This document shows positions 49,265 to 57,802 of a stretch of DNA of 64,000 bases, piece by piece. The stretch is from the NCBI RefSeq assembly GCF_003202205.1, contig NZ_PDOG01000001.1, forward strand, positions 81,706-145,705, read 5' to 3'. Both the position numbers and the translations under genes were made by a program. The first letter of the stretch is position 1; each line of letters begins with the position of its first letter. Origin of the DNA: Halomonas sp. LBP4. GTDB taxonomy: Bacteria > Pseudomonadota > Gammaproteobacteria > Pseudomonadales > Halomonadaceae. The notes beneath the pieces are model-generated. The model saw only the letters and a list, made by a program, of their open reading frames with translations, did not search any database and had not been told where the DNA came from.

Positions 49265-49360
49265 TCAGGCCTCCGGCACCTGGCCGGAGAGGCAGACGGT
49301 GCCGTTGTGAACGGCGGCCTGGCTCAGGCGGAGGTTGCTGTCGCGGTAGTGGACGGTCAT
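49265..49360 (-). pseudogene. Truncated RidA-family remnant
   Basis: A 31-codon frame beginning MTVHYRDSNLRLSQAAVHNG and continuing to LSGQVPEA, the RidA/YjgF N-terminus, then TGA. RidA proteins are about 115-130 residues and deaminate reactive enamines. The rest is missing without a visible downstream continuation in any frame. The order HDAC-like, RidA, ornithine cyclodeaminase is found intact in other proteobacteria (family knowledge), so this looks like a decaying operon. Confidence 0.5.
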
Positions 49361-49423
49361 GACGTTGCTCGCTTTGCGGTGGATGGGCGTAACGCAAGCC
49401 GGTGTTCGGATCGAGGGTACCGC

Positions 49424-50458
49424 TCAGGCACCGGTGAAGCCACCCATGAAGGTGGCCAGGTTCTCGCTCAGGTGCTCGGTGGGGTAGCCCCCCTCCTGTA
49501 CCAGCACGGTGGGCAGGCCGATATCGGCGAGCCGTCGGCCCATCCGGGCGAAGTCGTCGGTTTCCAGGCTCAGGCCGGCCAGGGGATCCGCCTTGTGGGC
49601 GTCCAGCCCGAGCGCCACGATCACGGCCTCGGGACGGAAATCGGCCAGGCGCACGATCAGGTGGTCGAGATGCTCGAGGAACACCGCCCCGTCGCTGCCC
49701 AGCGGCAGCGGCAGGTTGACATTGGTCCCCAGCCCCTCGCCCAGGCCCTCCTCGTTGGCGCTGCCCCAGAAGAAGGGGTAGAAATCGGCCGGGTCGGCGT
49801 GCAGCGAGCCGGTCCAGACGTCACCGCGGTGATAGAAGATGTCCTGGGTACCGTTGCCGTGGTGCAGGTCCACATCGAGGATCGCCACCCGCGAGAAGCG
49901 CTCGCGCAGCACGGTGGCGGCGAGCGCCGAGTTGTTGAGGAAGCAGAAGCCGCCGGCCCGCTCCGGTCCGGCATGGTGCCCCGGCGGGCGGCACAGCGCA
50001 TAGCTGGCACGGTCGCCCGCCAGCACCGCCTCGGCGGCGGCCTCGGCGCTGGCGGCACTGGCCAGGATGCCGGCAAAGCTGTCGGCGGTCATGGGGCAGG
50101 CCATGTCGTGCATGTGCCAGCCGACCCGGCCCACCGGATGCCGGGGATAGTGGTGCCCGCCGCCGCAGGGGTGGACATTGGGGGCGACGATCTCGGCGGC
50201 ATCCGGCAACTCACTCCAGCGGGCATGAATGGTCTCGAGGAAATCGAGGTAACGCGGCGTATGGACCCGCGCCAGCCGCCCCCGCAGGATCGGACTGTCG
50301 GCATCGGCCGGCGTGGTCAGCGAGAGCCCCGCGCGGTCGAGACCCTCGGCCAGCAGTTCGGCGCGGACCGGCCCCTCGGGGGAGGCCACCGTCCGGCCAC
50401 GCAGCAGGAAGGTGGGCGGCGCATGGCGCTCCTGGTCGGGGTGATAGAAGAGCTTCAT
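49424..50458 (-). CDS. Histone deacetylase / acetylpolyamine amidohydrolase family protein
   Basis: 344 residues. Zinc-hydrolase motifs: RPPGHHA, DVDLHHGNGTQDIF, LGLDAHKADPL and QEGGYP are all intact. Bacterial members deacetylate acetylpolyamines or other small amides. The neighbouring ornithine-cyclodeaminase and RidA remnants suggest a former polyamine/amino-acid degradation operon. About 20 bases separate its start from the upstream lipoprotein gene. Confidence 0.9.
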   Translation of the reverse strand: MKLFYHPDQERHAPPTFLLRGRTVASPEGPVRAELLAEGLDRAGLSLTTPADADSPILRGRLARVHTPRYLDFLETIHARWSELPDAAEIVAPNVHPCGGGHHYPRHPVGRVGWHMHDMACPMTADSFAGILASAASAEAAAEAVLAGDRASYALCRPPGHHAGPERAGGFCFLNNSALAATVLRERFSRVAILDVDLHHGNGTQDIFYHRGDVWTGSLHADPADFYPFFWGSANEEGLGEGLGTNVNLPLPLGSDGAVFLEHLDHLIVRLADFRPEAVIVALGLDAHKADPLAGLSLETDDFARMGRRLADIGLPTVLVQEGGYPTEHLSENLATFMGGFTGA

Positions 50459-50480
50459 CGCATCCTCGTTCGACCTCGCC

Positions 50481-50714
50481 TCAGCAACGGCCCTGCATCC
50501 TCAGCCCAGGCGGGCAGAAGCCGCCACGGCGACGGTCATCGTAGTAGTAGTGTCGCTCCACGCGGCGATGGCGATCGTGGTGACGATGCCCACTGAAGCC
50601 GTCGATCTCGATCAGCGGCTCGGAATGGATGCGCGCCGGGGTATAGCTGCAACCGGCCAGTGTCAGGGTACCGGCTACCACGGCGAGCATCAGCAGGCGC
50701 ATGGGAGTCATCAT
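50481..50714 (-). CDS. Small lipoprotein, paralogue 1
   Basis: 77 residues. Lipoprotein signal with lipobox LAGC, then the block CSYTPARIHSEPLIEIDG, an Arg/His/Tyr-rich middle, and the end FCPPGLRMQGRC. The ATG at 50714 fits GAGG upstream. It shares the start block and the FCPPG-x(3-5)-GRC end with the next gene upstream (50915-51094). Role unknown; the basic His/Arg stretch could bind metal or polyanions. Confidence 0.75.
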   Translation of the reverse strand: MMTPMRLLMLAVVAGTLTLAGCSYTPARIHSEPLIEIDGFSGHRHHDRHRRVERHYYYDDRRRGGFCPPGLRMQGRC

Positions 50715-50914
50715 GGCGAATACCTCGCAAGGCAATGAACGGGTGATCGGCTCCCTGCGTTCCCGGCTCGGTACGCCTTCTCTCACGGTCCGTGACCATG
50801 ACTGCCTCTGTGGGCGGATGGCGGCTCGGGCACTACTGAACGAACACTGTTTCCAATCAGTATATCCCCTGCCCCGGTCACGCCAAGCCCGGAGCAAGGA
50901 AAGACCGTGCAAGG

Positions 50915-51094
50915 TCAGCAGCGCCCCTTCTTGGCCTGCCCCGGCGGGCAGAAGCGGCCGCCGTGGGAGTGGCCGCGGTCGTCATCGATGACGATCAGTG
51001 GCTCGGACTTGATACGCGCCGGCTGGTAGCTGCAACCGGCCACCAGCAGGACAGCGAGCAAGGCAACGAACAGGGTCAACAGGCGCCGGGGCAT
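50915..51094 (-). CDS. Small lipoprotein, paralogue 2
   Basis: 59 residues, preceded by AAGGAG. Signal peptide MPRRLLTLFVALLAVLLVAG then lipidated Cys21. Mature block CSYQPARIKSEPLIVIDDD and end RFCPPGQAKKGRC match paralogue 1 with an internal length difference. The pair arose by tandem duplication. A short gap (about 200 bases) separates them. Confidence 0.75.
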   Translation of the reverse strand: MPRRLLTLFVALLAVLLVAGCSYQPARIKSEPLIVIDDDRGHSHGGRFCPPGQAKKGRC

Positions 51095-51257
51095 GGAAAT
51101 CTCCTTGTGATGATCCGGGCCCCCATTCTAGCGAAGAGCGGCCACATCACCCATGTGGCGTTTGGGCGACAGCACTGTCGCAGGAAAGCGACTATGGCCA
51201 GCAGGCCGAGGACGCGCGATAGTGGCAACTCATTAGTCTGCAAACAGGCATCTCGAT

Positions 51258-52466
51258 ATGGACGCCCTTCGTCGCCATACCCTGCTGCTGGTCCTGCTGG
51301 GCAGCCTGGTCATCTCCGTGGCCATGGGCCTGCGTCATGGTTTCGGGCTCTTCATGGAGCCGATGAGCAGCGAGCTCGGCTGGGGGCGCGAGGTGTTTGC
51401 CTTCGCCCTGGCACTGCAGAACCTGCTCTGGGGGCTCTCCCAGCCCTTCACCGGGGCCCTGGCCGACCGCTTCGGCGCCGCCCGGGTGGTGGCGATCGGC
51501 GGGCTGCTCTATGCCCTGGGGCTGACGTTCATGGGGCTCTCGGATTCCGCACTGGGCATGTCGCTGTCCGCCGGGGTGCTGATCGGCCTGGGGCTCTCCG
51601 GCACCACCTTCTCGGTGATTCTCGGCGCCGTGGGCCGCGCCGTGGCACCGGAGAAACGCAGCATGGCCATGGGCATCGTCAGCGCGGCGGGCTCGTTCGG
51701 CCAGTTCGCCATGCTGCCGGGCACCCTCGGGTTGCTGGAGTGGCTGGGCTGGTCGGCGGCACTGCTGGTGATGGGCGCCCTGGCGGCCCTGATGGTGCCA
51801 CTGGGCGGCATGCTCAGGGACCGCCCCTCGCCCCGCCAGGACAGCGACATCAGCCTGCGGGCCGCCCTCGACGAGGCCGCCGGCCGCCGCGGCTTCTGGC
51901 TGCTCTGCCTGGGCTTCTTCGTCTGCGGCTTCCAGGTGGTATTCATCGGCGTACACCTGCCGGGCTACCTGTTCGACAACGGCATCGCCGTGCACGTGGG
52001 CAGCACCGTGCTGGCACTGGTGGGGCTGTTCAACATCCTCGGCACCTACACCGCCGGCTGGCTCGGCGGCCACTTCTCCAAGTCGCGGCTGCTGACCTGG
52101 CTCTATCTCATCCGCGGCGTGGTGATCACCGCCTTCATCGTCTTCCCGTTGAGCCCCGCCAGCGCCTACCTGTTCGGCATCGCCATGGGCCTGTTGTGGC
52201 TCTCCACCGTGCCGCTGACCAACGGCATCGTGGCCGCGGTGTTCGGTGTGCGCCACCTGTCGATGCTCGGCGGCATCGTCTTCCTCTTCCACCAGCTGGG
52301 CTCCTTCATGGGCGTCTGGCTGGGCGGCTACTTCTACGATCTCCACGGCGACTATGACCTGGTGTGGCAGCTCGCCATCCTGCTCTCGGTGGCGGCGGCG
52401 GCCCTGCACTGGTTCATCAGCGAACAGCCCATCAGCCGCTCCACGCCCAGCGAGGTCCAGGCATGA
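51258..52466 (+). CDS. Major facilitator superfamily transporter
   Basis: 402 residues with about 12 hydrophobic segments. The A-motif-like GALADRFGAARV follows helix 2. The overall look is that of the oxalate/formate or monocarboxylate-type MFS families (OxlT-like), so an organic acid is a plausible substrate, not proven. The stop overlaps a 42-residue membrane peptide gene. Confidence 0.9.
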   Translation: MDALRRHTLLLVLLGSLVISVAMGLRHGFGLFMEPMSSELGWGREVFAFALALQNLLWGLSQPFTGALADRFGAARVVAIGGLLYALGLTFMGLSDSALGMSLSAGVLIGLGLSGTTFSVILGAVGRAVAPEKRSMAMGIVSAAGSFGQFAMLPGTLGLLEWLGWSAALLVMGALAALMVPLGGMLRDRPSPRQDSDISLRAALDEAAGRRGFWLLCLGFFVCGFQVVFIGVHLPGYLFDNGIAVHVGSTVLALVGLFNILGTYTAGWLGGHFSKSRLLTWLYLIRGVVITAFIVFPLSPASAYLFGIAMGLLWLSTVPLTNGIVAAVFGVRHLSMLGGIVFLFHQLGSFMGVWLGGYFYDLHGDYDLVWQLAILLSVAAAALHWFISEQPISRSTPSEVQA

Positions 52467-52591
52467 CACACAGTCATCGGCTCCTGGTCCTCTCCGCCGC
52501 GCTCACCACCGCCGGCGCCCTGGCACTGGCCTGGTGGGGCTGGCACAGCCTGGATGCCGGCCTGCTGCTGCTCGGCAGCCGGCTGTGCTGA
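52463..52591 (+). CDS. Small single-pass membrane peptide
   Basis: 42 residues: an ATGA overlap with the MFS gene, then one hydrophobic stretch (about 8-25) with a WWGWH cluster and a C-terminal hydrophobic end. Coupling to a transporter fits small regulatory subunits, but it may be a chance frame. Confidence 0.45.
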   Translation: MTHSHRLLVLSAALTTAGALALAWWGWHSLDAGLLLLGSRLC

Positions 52592-52644
52592 ACCCTCGCG
52601 CTAGCGACGCGAGGGAATCACCCGGCACCCGCCAGCAGACGCCC

Positions 52645-53580
52645 TTACTCCCCTCCCGGGAACTGCGACGCCAGGCTAGTGAAGTCCAGCTCGTTGATGT
52701 TGTCGCCCAGGAAGTCGAGCAGCGCCCGGACCGAGGGAAGCAGCCCGCGCCGCGAGGGAAAGACGGCATGCAGGATGCCGCCCCGCGGCTCCCAGCCGGG
52801 TAGCACGTCGACGAGCCGGCCCGCCTGGAGATCCCGCCCCGCCACCAGCAGGGCAAGCTTGACCACACCGAGGCCGTTCAGGGCCGCCTGGTGCAGGGTC
52901 TCGGCGTTGTCGGTGACCAACCGCGGCCGATGTCGAATCTGGGCGGTCATGCCGTCCGGTCCGTCCAGCTCCCAGACGTGCTGCTTGTCGACCTGCTCGA
53001 AGTCCAGGCTCGGCAGCTGTGCCAGGTCGCTGGGGGCGCGCGGCAGCGGCGTGCCTCCGAACAGGCCGGGCGCCGCCATCAGCCGCTGGGGGCTGCGCGA
53101 CAGCACCTTCATGGCCAGGTCGCTGTCCTCCAGCGGCGGGAAGCGCACCCGGATCGCCATGTCGAAGCCCTCCCTGACCACGTCCACCCGGCGGCTGGTG
53201 GCCTCCACCTGCACCGCCACGTCGGGACACTGCCGCATGAAGCGCACCAGCAGCGGCGTGATCAGGTAGTGCAGCAGGCTCGGCGGGCAGCTCAGTCGCA
53301 CCGTGCCCCGCGGCAGGGCGAGGTTGCGCTGGATCAGCTCCTCGGCGGCCTCCGCCTCCACCAGCATCGCCACGCAGTGGCGGTAGTAGGCCTGGCCCAG
53401 TTCGGTGACCGACAGGTGGCGCGTCGAGCGATGGATCAGCCGGGTGCCCAGGCGCTCCTCCAACTGGGCGATGCGCCGGCTCAGCTTCGACTTGGGAACG
53501 CCCAGGGCCCGGCCGGCCGGGGCAAAGCCACCGTGTTCTACCACCTGGGCGAAGTAGTAGAGGTCGTTGAGATCCTGCAT
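52645..53580 (-). CDS. LysR-family transcriptional regulator
   Basis: 311 residues. N-terminal winged HTH (FAPAGRALGVPKSKLSRRIAQLEERLG) and a substrate-binding effector domain. It is close to regulators that sit divergently to pirin/isochorismatase-type genes, which is the arrangement here: the pirin gene starts 130 bases away. It probably controls the pirin and YcaC-like genes. Confidence 0.93.
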   Translation of the reverse strand: MQDLNDLYYFAQVVEHGGFAPAGRALGVPKSKLSRRIAQLEERLGTRLIHRSTRHLSVTELGQAYYRHCVAMLVEAEAAEELIQRNLALPRGTVRLSCPPSLLHYLITPLLVRFMRQCPDVAVQVEATSRRVDVVREGFDMAIRVRFPPLEDSDLAMKVLSRSPQRLMAAPGLFGGTPLPRAPSDLAQLPSLDFEQVDKQHVWELDGPDGMTAQIRHRPRLVTDNAETLHQAALNGLGVVKLALLVAGRDLQAGRLVDVLPGWEPRGGILHAVFPSRRGLLPSVRALLDFLGDNINELDFTSLASQFPGGE

Positions 53581-53709
53581 GGTTGAGCCGCCCTTGTCGT
53601 CCTATTCATGGAACGGAGAGTGTGAATTATACCCTCTACCGCCTTCATCGTTCCCCTCCTAGGCTTCCTGCATCGGGCAAGCGCCCCTCACTCGAACAGG
53701 AGCCACACC

Positions 53710-54579
53710 ATGAAGAAGATTCTCGGCATCTACGGTGCCCCCCGCGGCCACTGGGTCGGCGACGGCTTCCCCGTCCGTTCGCTGTTCTCCTATGACCGCC
53801 TGGGTGCCGGGCACCTCAGCCCCTTCCTGCTGCTCGACCACGCCGGCCCCCACGACTTTGCACCGGCACAGCGGCCCCGCGGCGTGGGCGCTCACCCCCA
53901 CCGCGGCTTCGAGACCGTGACCCTGGTCTACCGCGGCGAGCTCGAGCATCGCGACTCCAGCGGCGGCGGCGGGCGCATCGGCGAGGGCGACGTCCAGTGG
54001 ATGACCGCCGGGGCGGGCATCGTCCACGAGGAGTTCCACTCCCCCGCCTTCACCGAGCGCGGAGGCTCCCTGGAGATGGTGCAGCTGTGGGTCAACCTGC
54101 CGGCCGAACACAAGTCGGCGCCCGCGGCCTACCAGACCCTGCTCGACGCCGAGATCCCACGAGTCTCGCTGCCGGGACGGGCCGGCGAGCTGCGCGTGAT
54201 CGCCGGCGAGTATCGGGGCCATCGAGGGCCAGCCCGCACCTTCACGCCGATCGACCTCTGGGACCTGCGCCTGCAGGCAGGCGGCGAGGTCTCGCTGGCG
54301 GTGCCCGAGGGGCATACCAGCCTGCTGGTGGTACTCGAGGGCACCGTGCAGGTCAACGACGACGCCGTGGTACGCGACGAGGCGGTGGTGGCCTTCGAGC
54401 GTCGGGGCGATGCGCTGCGCCTGGAGGCCAACAACGATGCCAGGCTGCTGCTGCTCGGCGGCGAGCCCCTCGACGAGCCGGTGGTGGGCCATGGCCCCTT
54501 CGTCATGAACAGCGCGGAGGAGATCCACCAGGCCCTTGCCGACTTCCAGCAAGGCAAGTTCGGCAACCTGAATGGCTAG
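53710..54579 (+). CDS. Pirin-family protein
   Basis: 289 residues, two cupin barrels. The metal site HPHRGFETV, with EHRDS and HEEF, supplies His/His/His/Glu. Family members include quercetin 2,3-dioxygenases (YhhW) and redox regulators; the natural substrate here is unknown. Followed after a GC hairpin by the YcaC-like gene. Confidence 0.92.
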   Translation: MKKILGIYGAPRGHWVGDGFPVRSLFSYDRLGAGHLSPFLLLDHAGPHDFAPAQRPRGVGAHPHRGFETVTLVYRGELEHRDSSGGGGRIGEGDVQWMTAGAGIVHEEFHSPAFTERGGSLEMVQLWVNLPAEHKSAPAAYQTLLDAEIPRVSLPGRAGELRVIAGEYRGHRGPARTFTPIDLWDLRLQAGGEVSLAVPEGHTSLLVVLEGTVQVNDDAVVRDEAVVAFERRGDALRLEANNDARLLLLGGEPLDEPVVGHGPFVMNSAEEIHQALADFQQGKFGNLNG

Positions 54580-54652
54580 CGGCATCGCCGCGGCCGATCG
54601 CGCCCGGCATCCCCGCCGGGCGCTCCATCCGAGGTAGCAAAGGAGAAATGAG

Positions 54653-55273
54653 ATGTCCTATGCCTATAACCGCCTGAACAAGGACGATGTCGCCCTGCTG
54701 ATGGTCGACCACCAGGCCGGCCTGCTCTCGCTGGTGCGCGACTTCAGCCCCGACGACTTCAAGAACAACGTGCTGGCCCTGGCCGATATCGCCAGGTTCT
54801 TCGAGATCCCCACCATCCTCACCACCAGCTTCGAGGATGGCCCCAACGGGCCCATGGTGCCGGAACTCAAGGAAGCCTTCCCCGACGCCCCCTACTTCGC
54901 CCGCCCCGGGCAGATCAACGCCTGGGACAACGAGGAGTTCGTGGCGGCCCTCAAGGCCACCGGCAAGAAGCAGCTGCTGATCGCCGGCGTGGTCACCGAG
55001 GTGTGCGTGGCCTTCCCGGTGCTCTCGGCCCTGGAGGAGGGCTATGAGGTGTTCGTGGTCACCGACGCCTCCGGCACCTTCAACCAGACCACCCGTGACG
55101 CCGCCTGGGATCGCATGTCCCAGGCCGGCGCCCAGCTGATGACCTGGTTCGGGGTCGGTTGCGAGCTGCACCGCGACTGGCGCAACGACATCGAGGGCTT
55201 CGGCGGCCTGCTGGCCGGTCACCTGCCCGCCTACGCCAACCTGATCCAGAGCTACACCGCCCAGAAGGGCTAA
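54653..55273 (+). CDS. YcaC-like isochorismatase-family hydrolase
   Basis: 206 residues. Catalytic Asp in LLMVDHQAG, Lys in KKQLLIAGV and Cys in VVTEVCVAFPVL make the cysteine-hydrolase triad. YcaC relatives form ring-shaped octamers; the substrate is unknown. Ends in a terminator hairpin. Probably co-transcribed with the pirin gene under the divergent LysR. Confidence 0.92.
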   Translation: MSYAYNRLNKDDVALLMVDHQAGLLSLVRDFSPDDFKNNVLALADIARFFEIPTILTTSFEDGPNGPMVPELKEAFPDAPYFARPGQINAWDNEEFVAALKATGKKQLLIAGVVTEVCVAFPVLSALEEGYEVFVVTDASGTFNQTTRDAAWDRMSQAGAQLMTWFGVGCELHRDWRNDIEGFGGLLAGHLPAYANLIQSYTAQKG

Positions 55274-55281
55274 ACGGTGTG

Positions 55282-55303
55282 GGGCCCGGCACTTGCCGGG
55301 CCC
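55282..55303 (+). terminator. Terminator after the YcaC-like gene
   Basis: GGGCCCGGC pairs with GCCGGGCCC around a short loop (55282-55303). No T-run. Confidence 0.55.
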
Positions 55304-55361
55304 TCGACCCTTGGGGCATCCGCCACGGCCTGGTCGCCGCCACCATCGTGCCCCTGGTGGT

Positions 55362-56015
55362 CTATCTGATCATGCCCCGGGTGGTGAGCCTGGTGGCCTC
55401 ATGGCTGTTCCGTAGCCGCCTGTCGGACTCGGCTGCCGCGATGGCCCGCCCCACGGTGAGCGCCTCGCGCAACTCGGGCGCCATCTCCCGGAAGACGGCG
55501 TCCGCCTCGGTGCCGAGGCCATCCAGCACCTTGGTGAAGAAGGCCCGCGCCGCGGCCACGGTGACGATGTCGAAGATCTCCTCGTCGGCGAAGCCCAGCG
55601 CCAGCAGCCGGTCGACATCGCCCTGGCACACCCTGCTCGCATCCCGGGCCACCAGGCGCGCGAATTCCATCATGGCGCGTTCCGCCTCGGTCAGCGTGCT
55701 CCGTTCATCGCCGGCGACGATGGCCCGGGTATCGTCGGTACCGAGCAGCCCCTCCAGCGCCCTGCCATGGGCCAGTGCACAGTAGGAGTTGCCCAGCGCC
55801 TGGGCGGCGGCCAGGGTCACCAGCTCGAACCGCCGGGGATCGACATGGCGGCGAATGGTCGCCAGCAGGGTCGCCCAGCTCGCCATCACATCGGGGCGGT
55901 GACTGAACGCCCTGGCATAGTTGGGCAGGTAGCCGAAGTGGGCCTGCTGGCGCTGGTACATCGCCAGCACCTCGCCCGAGGCCTGCTCGGGTGCCACGGT
56001 CTGGATAAAGGACAT
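55362..56015 (-). CDS. Carboxymuconolactone-decarboxylase / AhpD-like protein
   Basis: 217 residues. A helical AhpD-like core with ALGNSYCALAHGRAL: one Cys and a His four residues on, but the second Cys of the AhpD C-x2-C site is Ser/absent. ALTVGRAIA ends the domain. Such proteins act as peroxidase partners or decarboxylases. GAGGAG upstream. It follows the cysteine synthase-glutaredoxin gene by 40 bases on the same strand, so both are likely one operon. Confidence 0.85.
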   Translation of the reverse strand: MSFIQTVAPEQASGEVLAMYQRQQAHFGYLPNYARAFSHRPDVMASWATLLATIRRHVDPRRFELVTLAAAQALGNSYCALAHGRALEGLLGTDDTRAIVAGDERSTLTEAERAMMEFARLVARDASRVCQGDVDRLLALGFADEEIFDIVTVAAARAFFTKVLDGLGTEADAVFREMAPELREALTVGRAIAAAESDRRLRNSHEATRLTTRGMIR

Positions 56016-56055
56016 GGCAGGGTCTCCTCGATGGATGGGCAGGTCACGGGGTCCG

Positions 56056-57552
56056 TCACGCCGTCGCTGTGCGGGGGTGCAGCCACCCGGGCAGCAGGTC
56101 GTAGGGATCGAGGTCGACGTCGCCGCGGTAGTCGATGCTGCACGCCTCGAGACGAGCGCGCAGCCGGCCGTCACGCCAGGCGTCGAACAGCTCGCTACAG
56201 CCGCCGACATGCTCGCCACCGATGAATATCTGGGGAATGGTCCTGGCCCCGGTGCGTTCGGCCAGCACGGCGCGGATCCTGCCCCCCAGGTCGTCCGCCT
56301 GGTAGGCCACCGAATCGAGGTCGAGGCTGCGATACTCGATGCCCAGCCGCGCAAACAGCTTGCGTACCGACCAGCAGAACTCGCACCACTCCAGGGCGAA
56401 CATCACCACCGGCTCCGCCGCCACGATCCCGTCGACGCACCGTTCGGCCTCCGCATCCAGTTCCACCCGCTCGCCCCGCTCCGCTTGCGGCTGCCGGGTC
56501 GCGGCGGGCACGGTGTCGAAGCGATAGCCCGGCGTGGAACGCGACAGGGCCAGCTCCTCGTCGTTCATCTGCTCGCCGATGCCCTCGAACAGCGGGGTGG
56601 AGAGGTAGCGCTCGCCGGTATCCGGCAGCATGCAGACGATGTTGCTGCCCGGGGGCGAGCGCCGGGCCACGTCCAGGGCGGCGGCCAGGGTGGCGCCGCT
56701 GGAGATGCCGACGAAGATGCCCTCCCGGCGGGCAAGCTCGCGGGCGAGCCGCAGGGCCTCGCTACCCGCCACCGGCACCAGCTCGTCGACGAGCCCGGCC
56801 GCCAGCGCCTCTTCGGTGAGCCGGGAGATGAAGTCCGGGCTCCACCCCTGCATCAGGTGGGGGCGAAAGCTCGGGTGGCTGGCGGGGACGCCACCGGCGT
56901 GACGCAGCTGAACCAGGCCGCTGCCCAGCAGCCGGGCATTGTCGGGCTCGGCGACGACGACACGGGTCGCCGGGTCCGCCTGCTTCAGGGCGCGGGCCAC
57001 CCCCTTGAGGGTGCCGCCGGTGCCGAAGCCGGAGACCCAGCAGTCCAGCACCTCGCCCCGGAAGTCGTCGAGGATCTCCCGGGCCGTGGTCCGGGAGTGC
57101 ACCTCGGCGTTGGCCTCGTTCTCGAACTGGCGGCACAGGAAGTAGCCATGCGTCTCGGCCAGCTCGATGGCCTTGGCGAGCATGCCGGTGCCCTTCTCCG
57201 AGGCCGGGGTCAGCACCACCCGGGCGCCCAGGTAGCGCAGCAGCTTGCGCCGCTCCACGCTGAAGCTCTCCGCCATGGTTACCACCAGCGGATAGCCCTT
57301 GCGGGCACACACCATGGCGAGCCCGATCCCGGTATTGCCGCTGGTGGCCTCGATCACCGTCTGGCCGGGGCGCAGCTCGCCGCTGCGCTCGGCCTGCTCG
57401 ATGATCGCGAGTGCCATGCGGTCCTTCACGGAGCCCATGGGGTTGAACGCCTCGACCTTGGCGTAGAGGTTCACCCCTGGGGAAGCAAACGTGTCGAGCC
57501 TGACCAGCGGCGTGCGACCGATGGTCTCCAGGATGCTGTCGTAGCGGGCCAT
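56056..57552 (-). CDS. Cysteine synthase-glutaredoxin fusion
   Basis: 498 residues. Residues 1-~330 are a CysK-type PLP enzyme: NPMGSVKDRMA with the PLP Lys, EATSGNTGIGLA, GTGGTLKG and SSGATLAA. Residues ~345-460 look like a linker plus glutaredoxin domain with WCEFCWSVRKLFARLGI and TIPQIFIGGEHVGG, so the C-x2-C active site is intact. O-acetylserine (or another beta-substituted amino acid) plus sulfide or thiol is the expected chemistry; the fused glutaredoxin may reduce or deliver the thiol. GAGGAG precedes the ATG. Divergent from the BTAD regulator. Confidence 0.9.
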   Translation of the reverse strand: MARYDSILETIGRTPLVRLDTFASPGVNLYAKVEAFNPMGSVKDRMALAIIEQAERSGELRPGQTVIEATSGNTGIGLAMVCARKGYPLVVTMAESFSVERRKLLRYLGARVVLTPASEKGTGMLAKAIELAETHGYFLCRQFENEANAEVHSRTTAREILDDFRGEVLDCWVSGFGTGGTLKGVARALKQADPATRVVVAEPDNARLLGSGLVQLRHAGGVPASHPSFRPHLMQGWSPDFISRLTEEALAAGLVDELVPVAGSEALRLARELARREGIFVGISSGATLAAALDVARRSPPGSNIVCMLPDTGERYLSTPLFEGIGEQMNDEELALSRSTPGYRFDTVPAATRQPQAERGERVELDAEAERCVDGIVAAEPVVMFALEWCEFCWSVRKLFARLGIEYRSLDLDSVAYQADDLGGRIRAVLAERTGARTIPQIFIGGEHVGGCSELFDAWRDGRLRARLEACSIDYRGDVDLDPYDLLPGWLHPRTATA

Positions 57553-57727
57553 GTCGATCTCCTCGGGGCGTCGGTTGTGTCTGCCACTGCCAGGAGTATC
57601 GGGCGGGCCCGAGGAAGTGATCGTGGTAGCCAGCGTGGTTTTTCCAGCGGCCGGCGTGGAAGTCGCCGCTCCGGGCGTGACGGTGCACCACAGCGGCAGC
57701 GGGCTCATCCGGGCGATATCGGGCCGA

Positions 57728-57773
<46 letters not shown>

Positions 57774-57802
57774 GAAGGGCTATCTCACCCGGGGCTAGCG
57801 AT

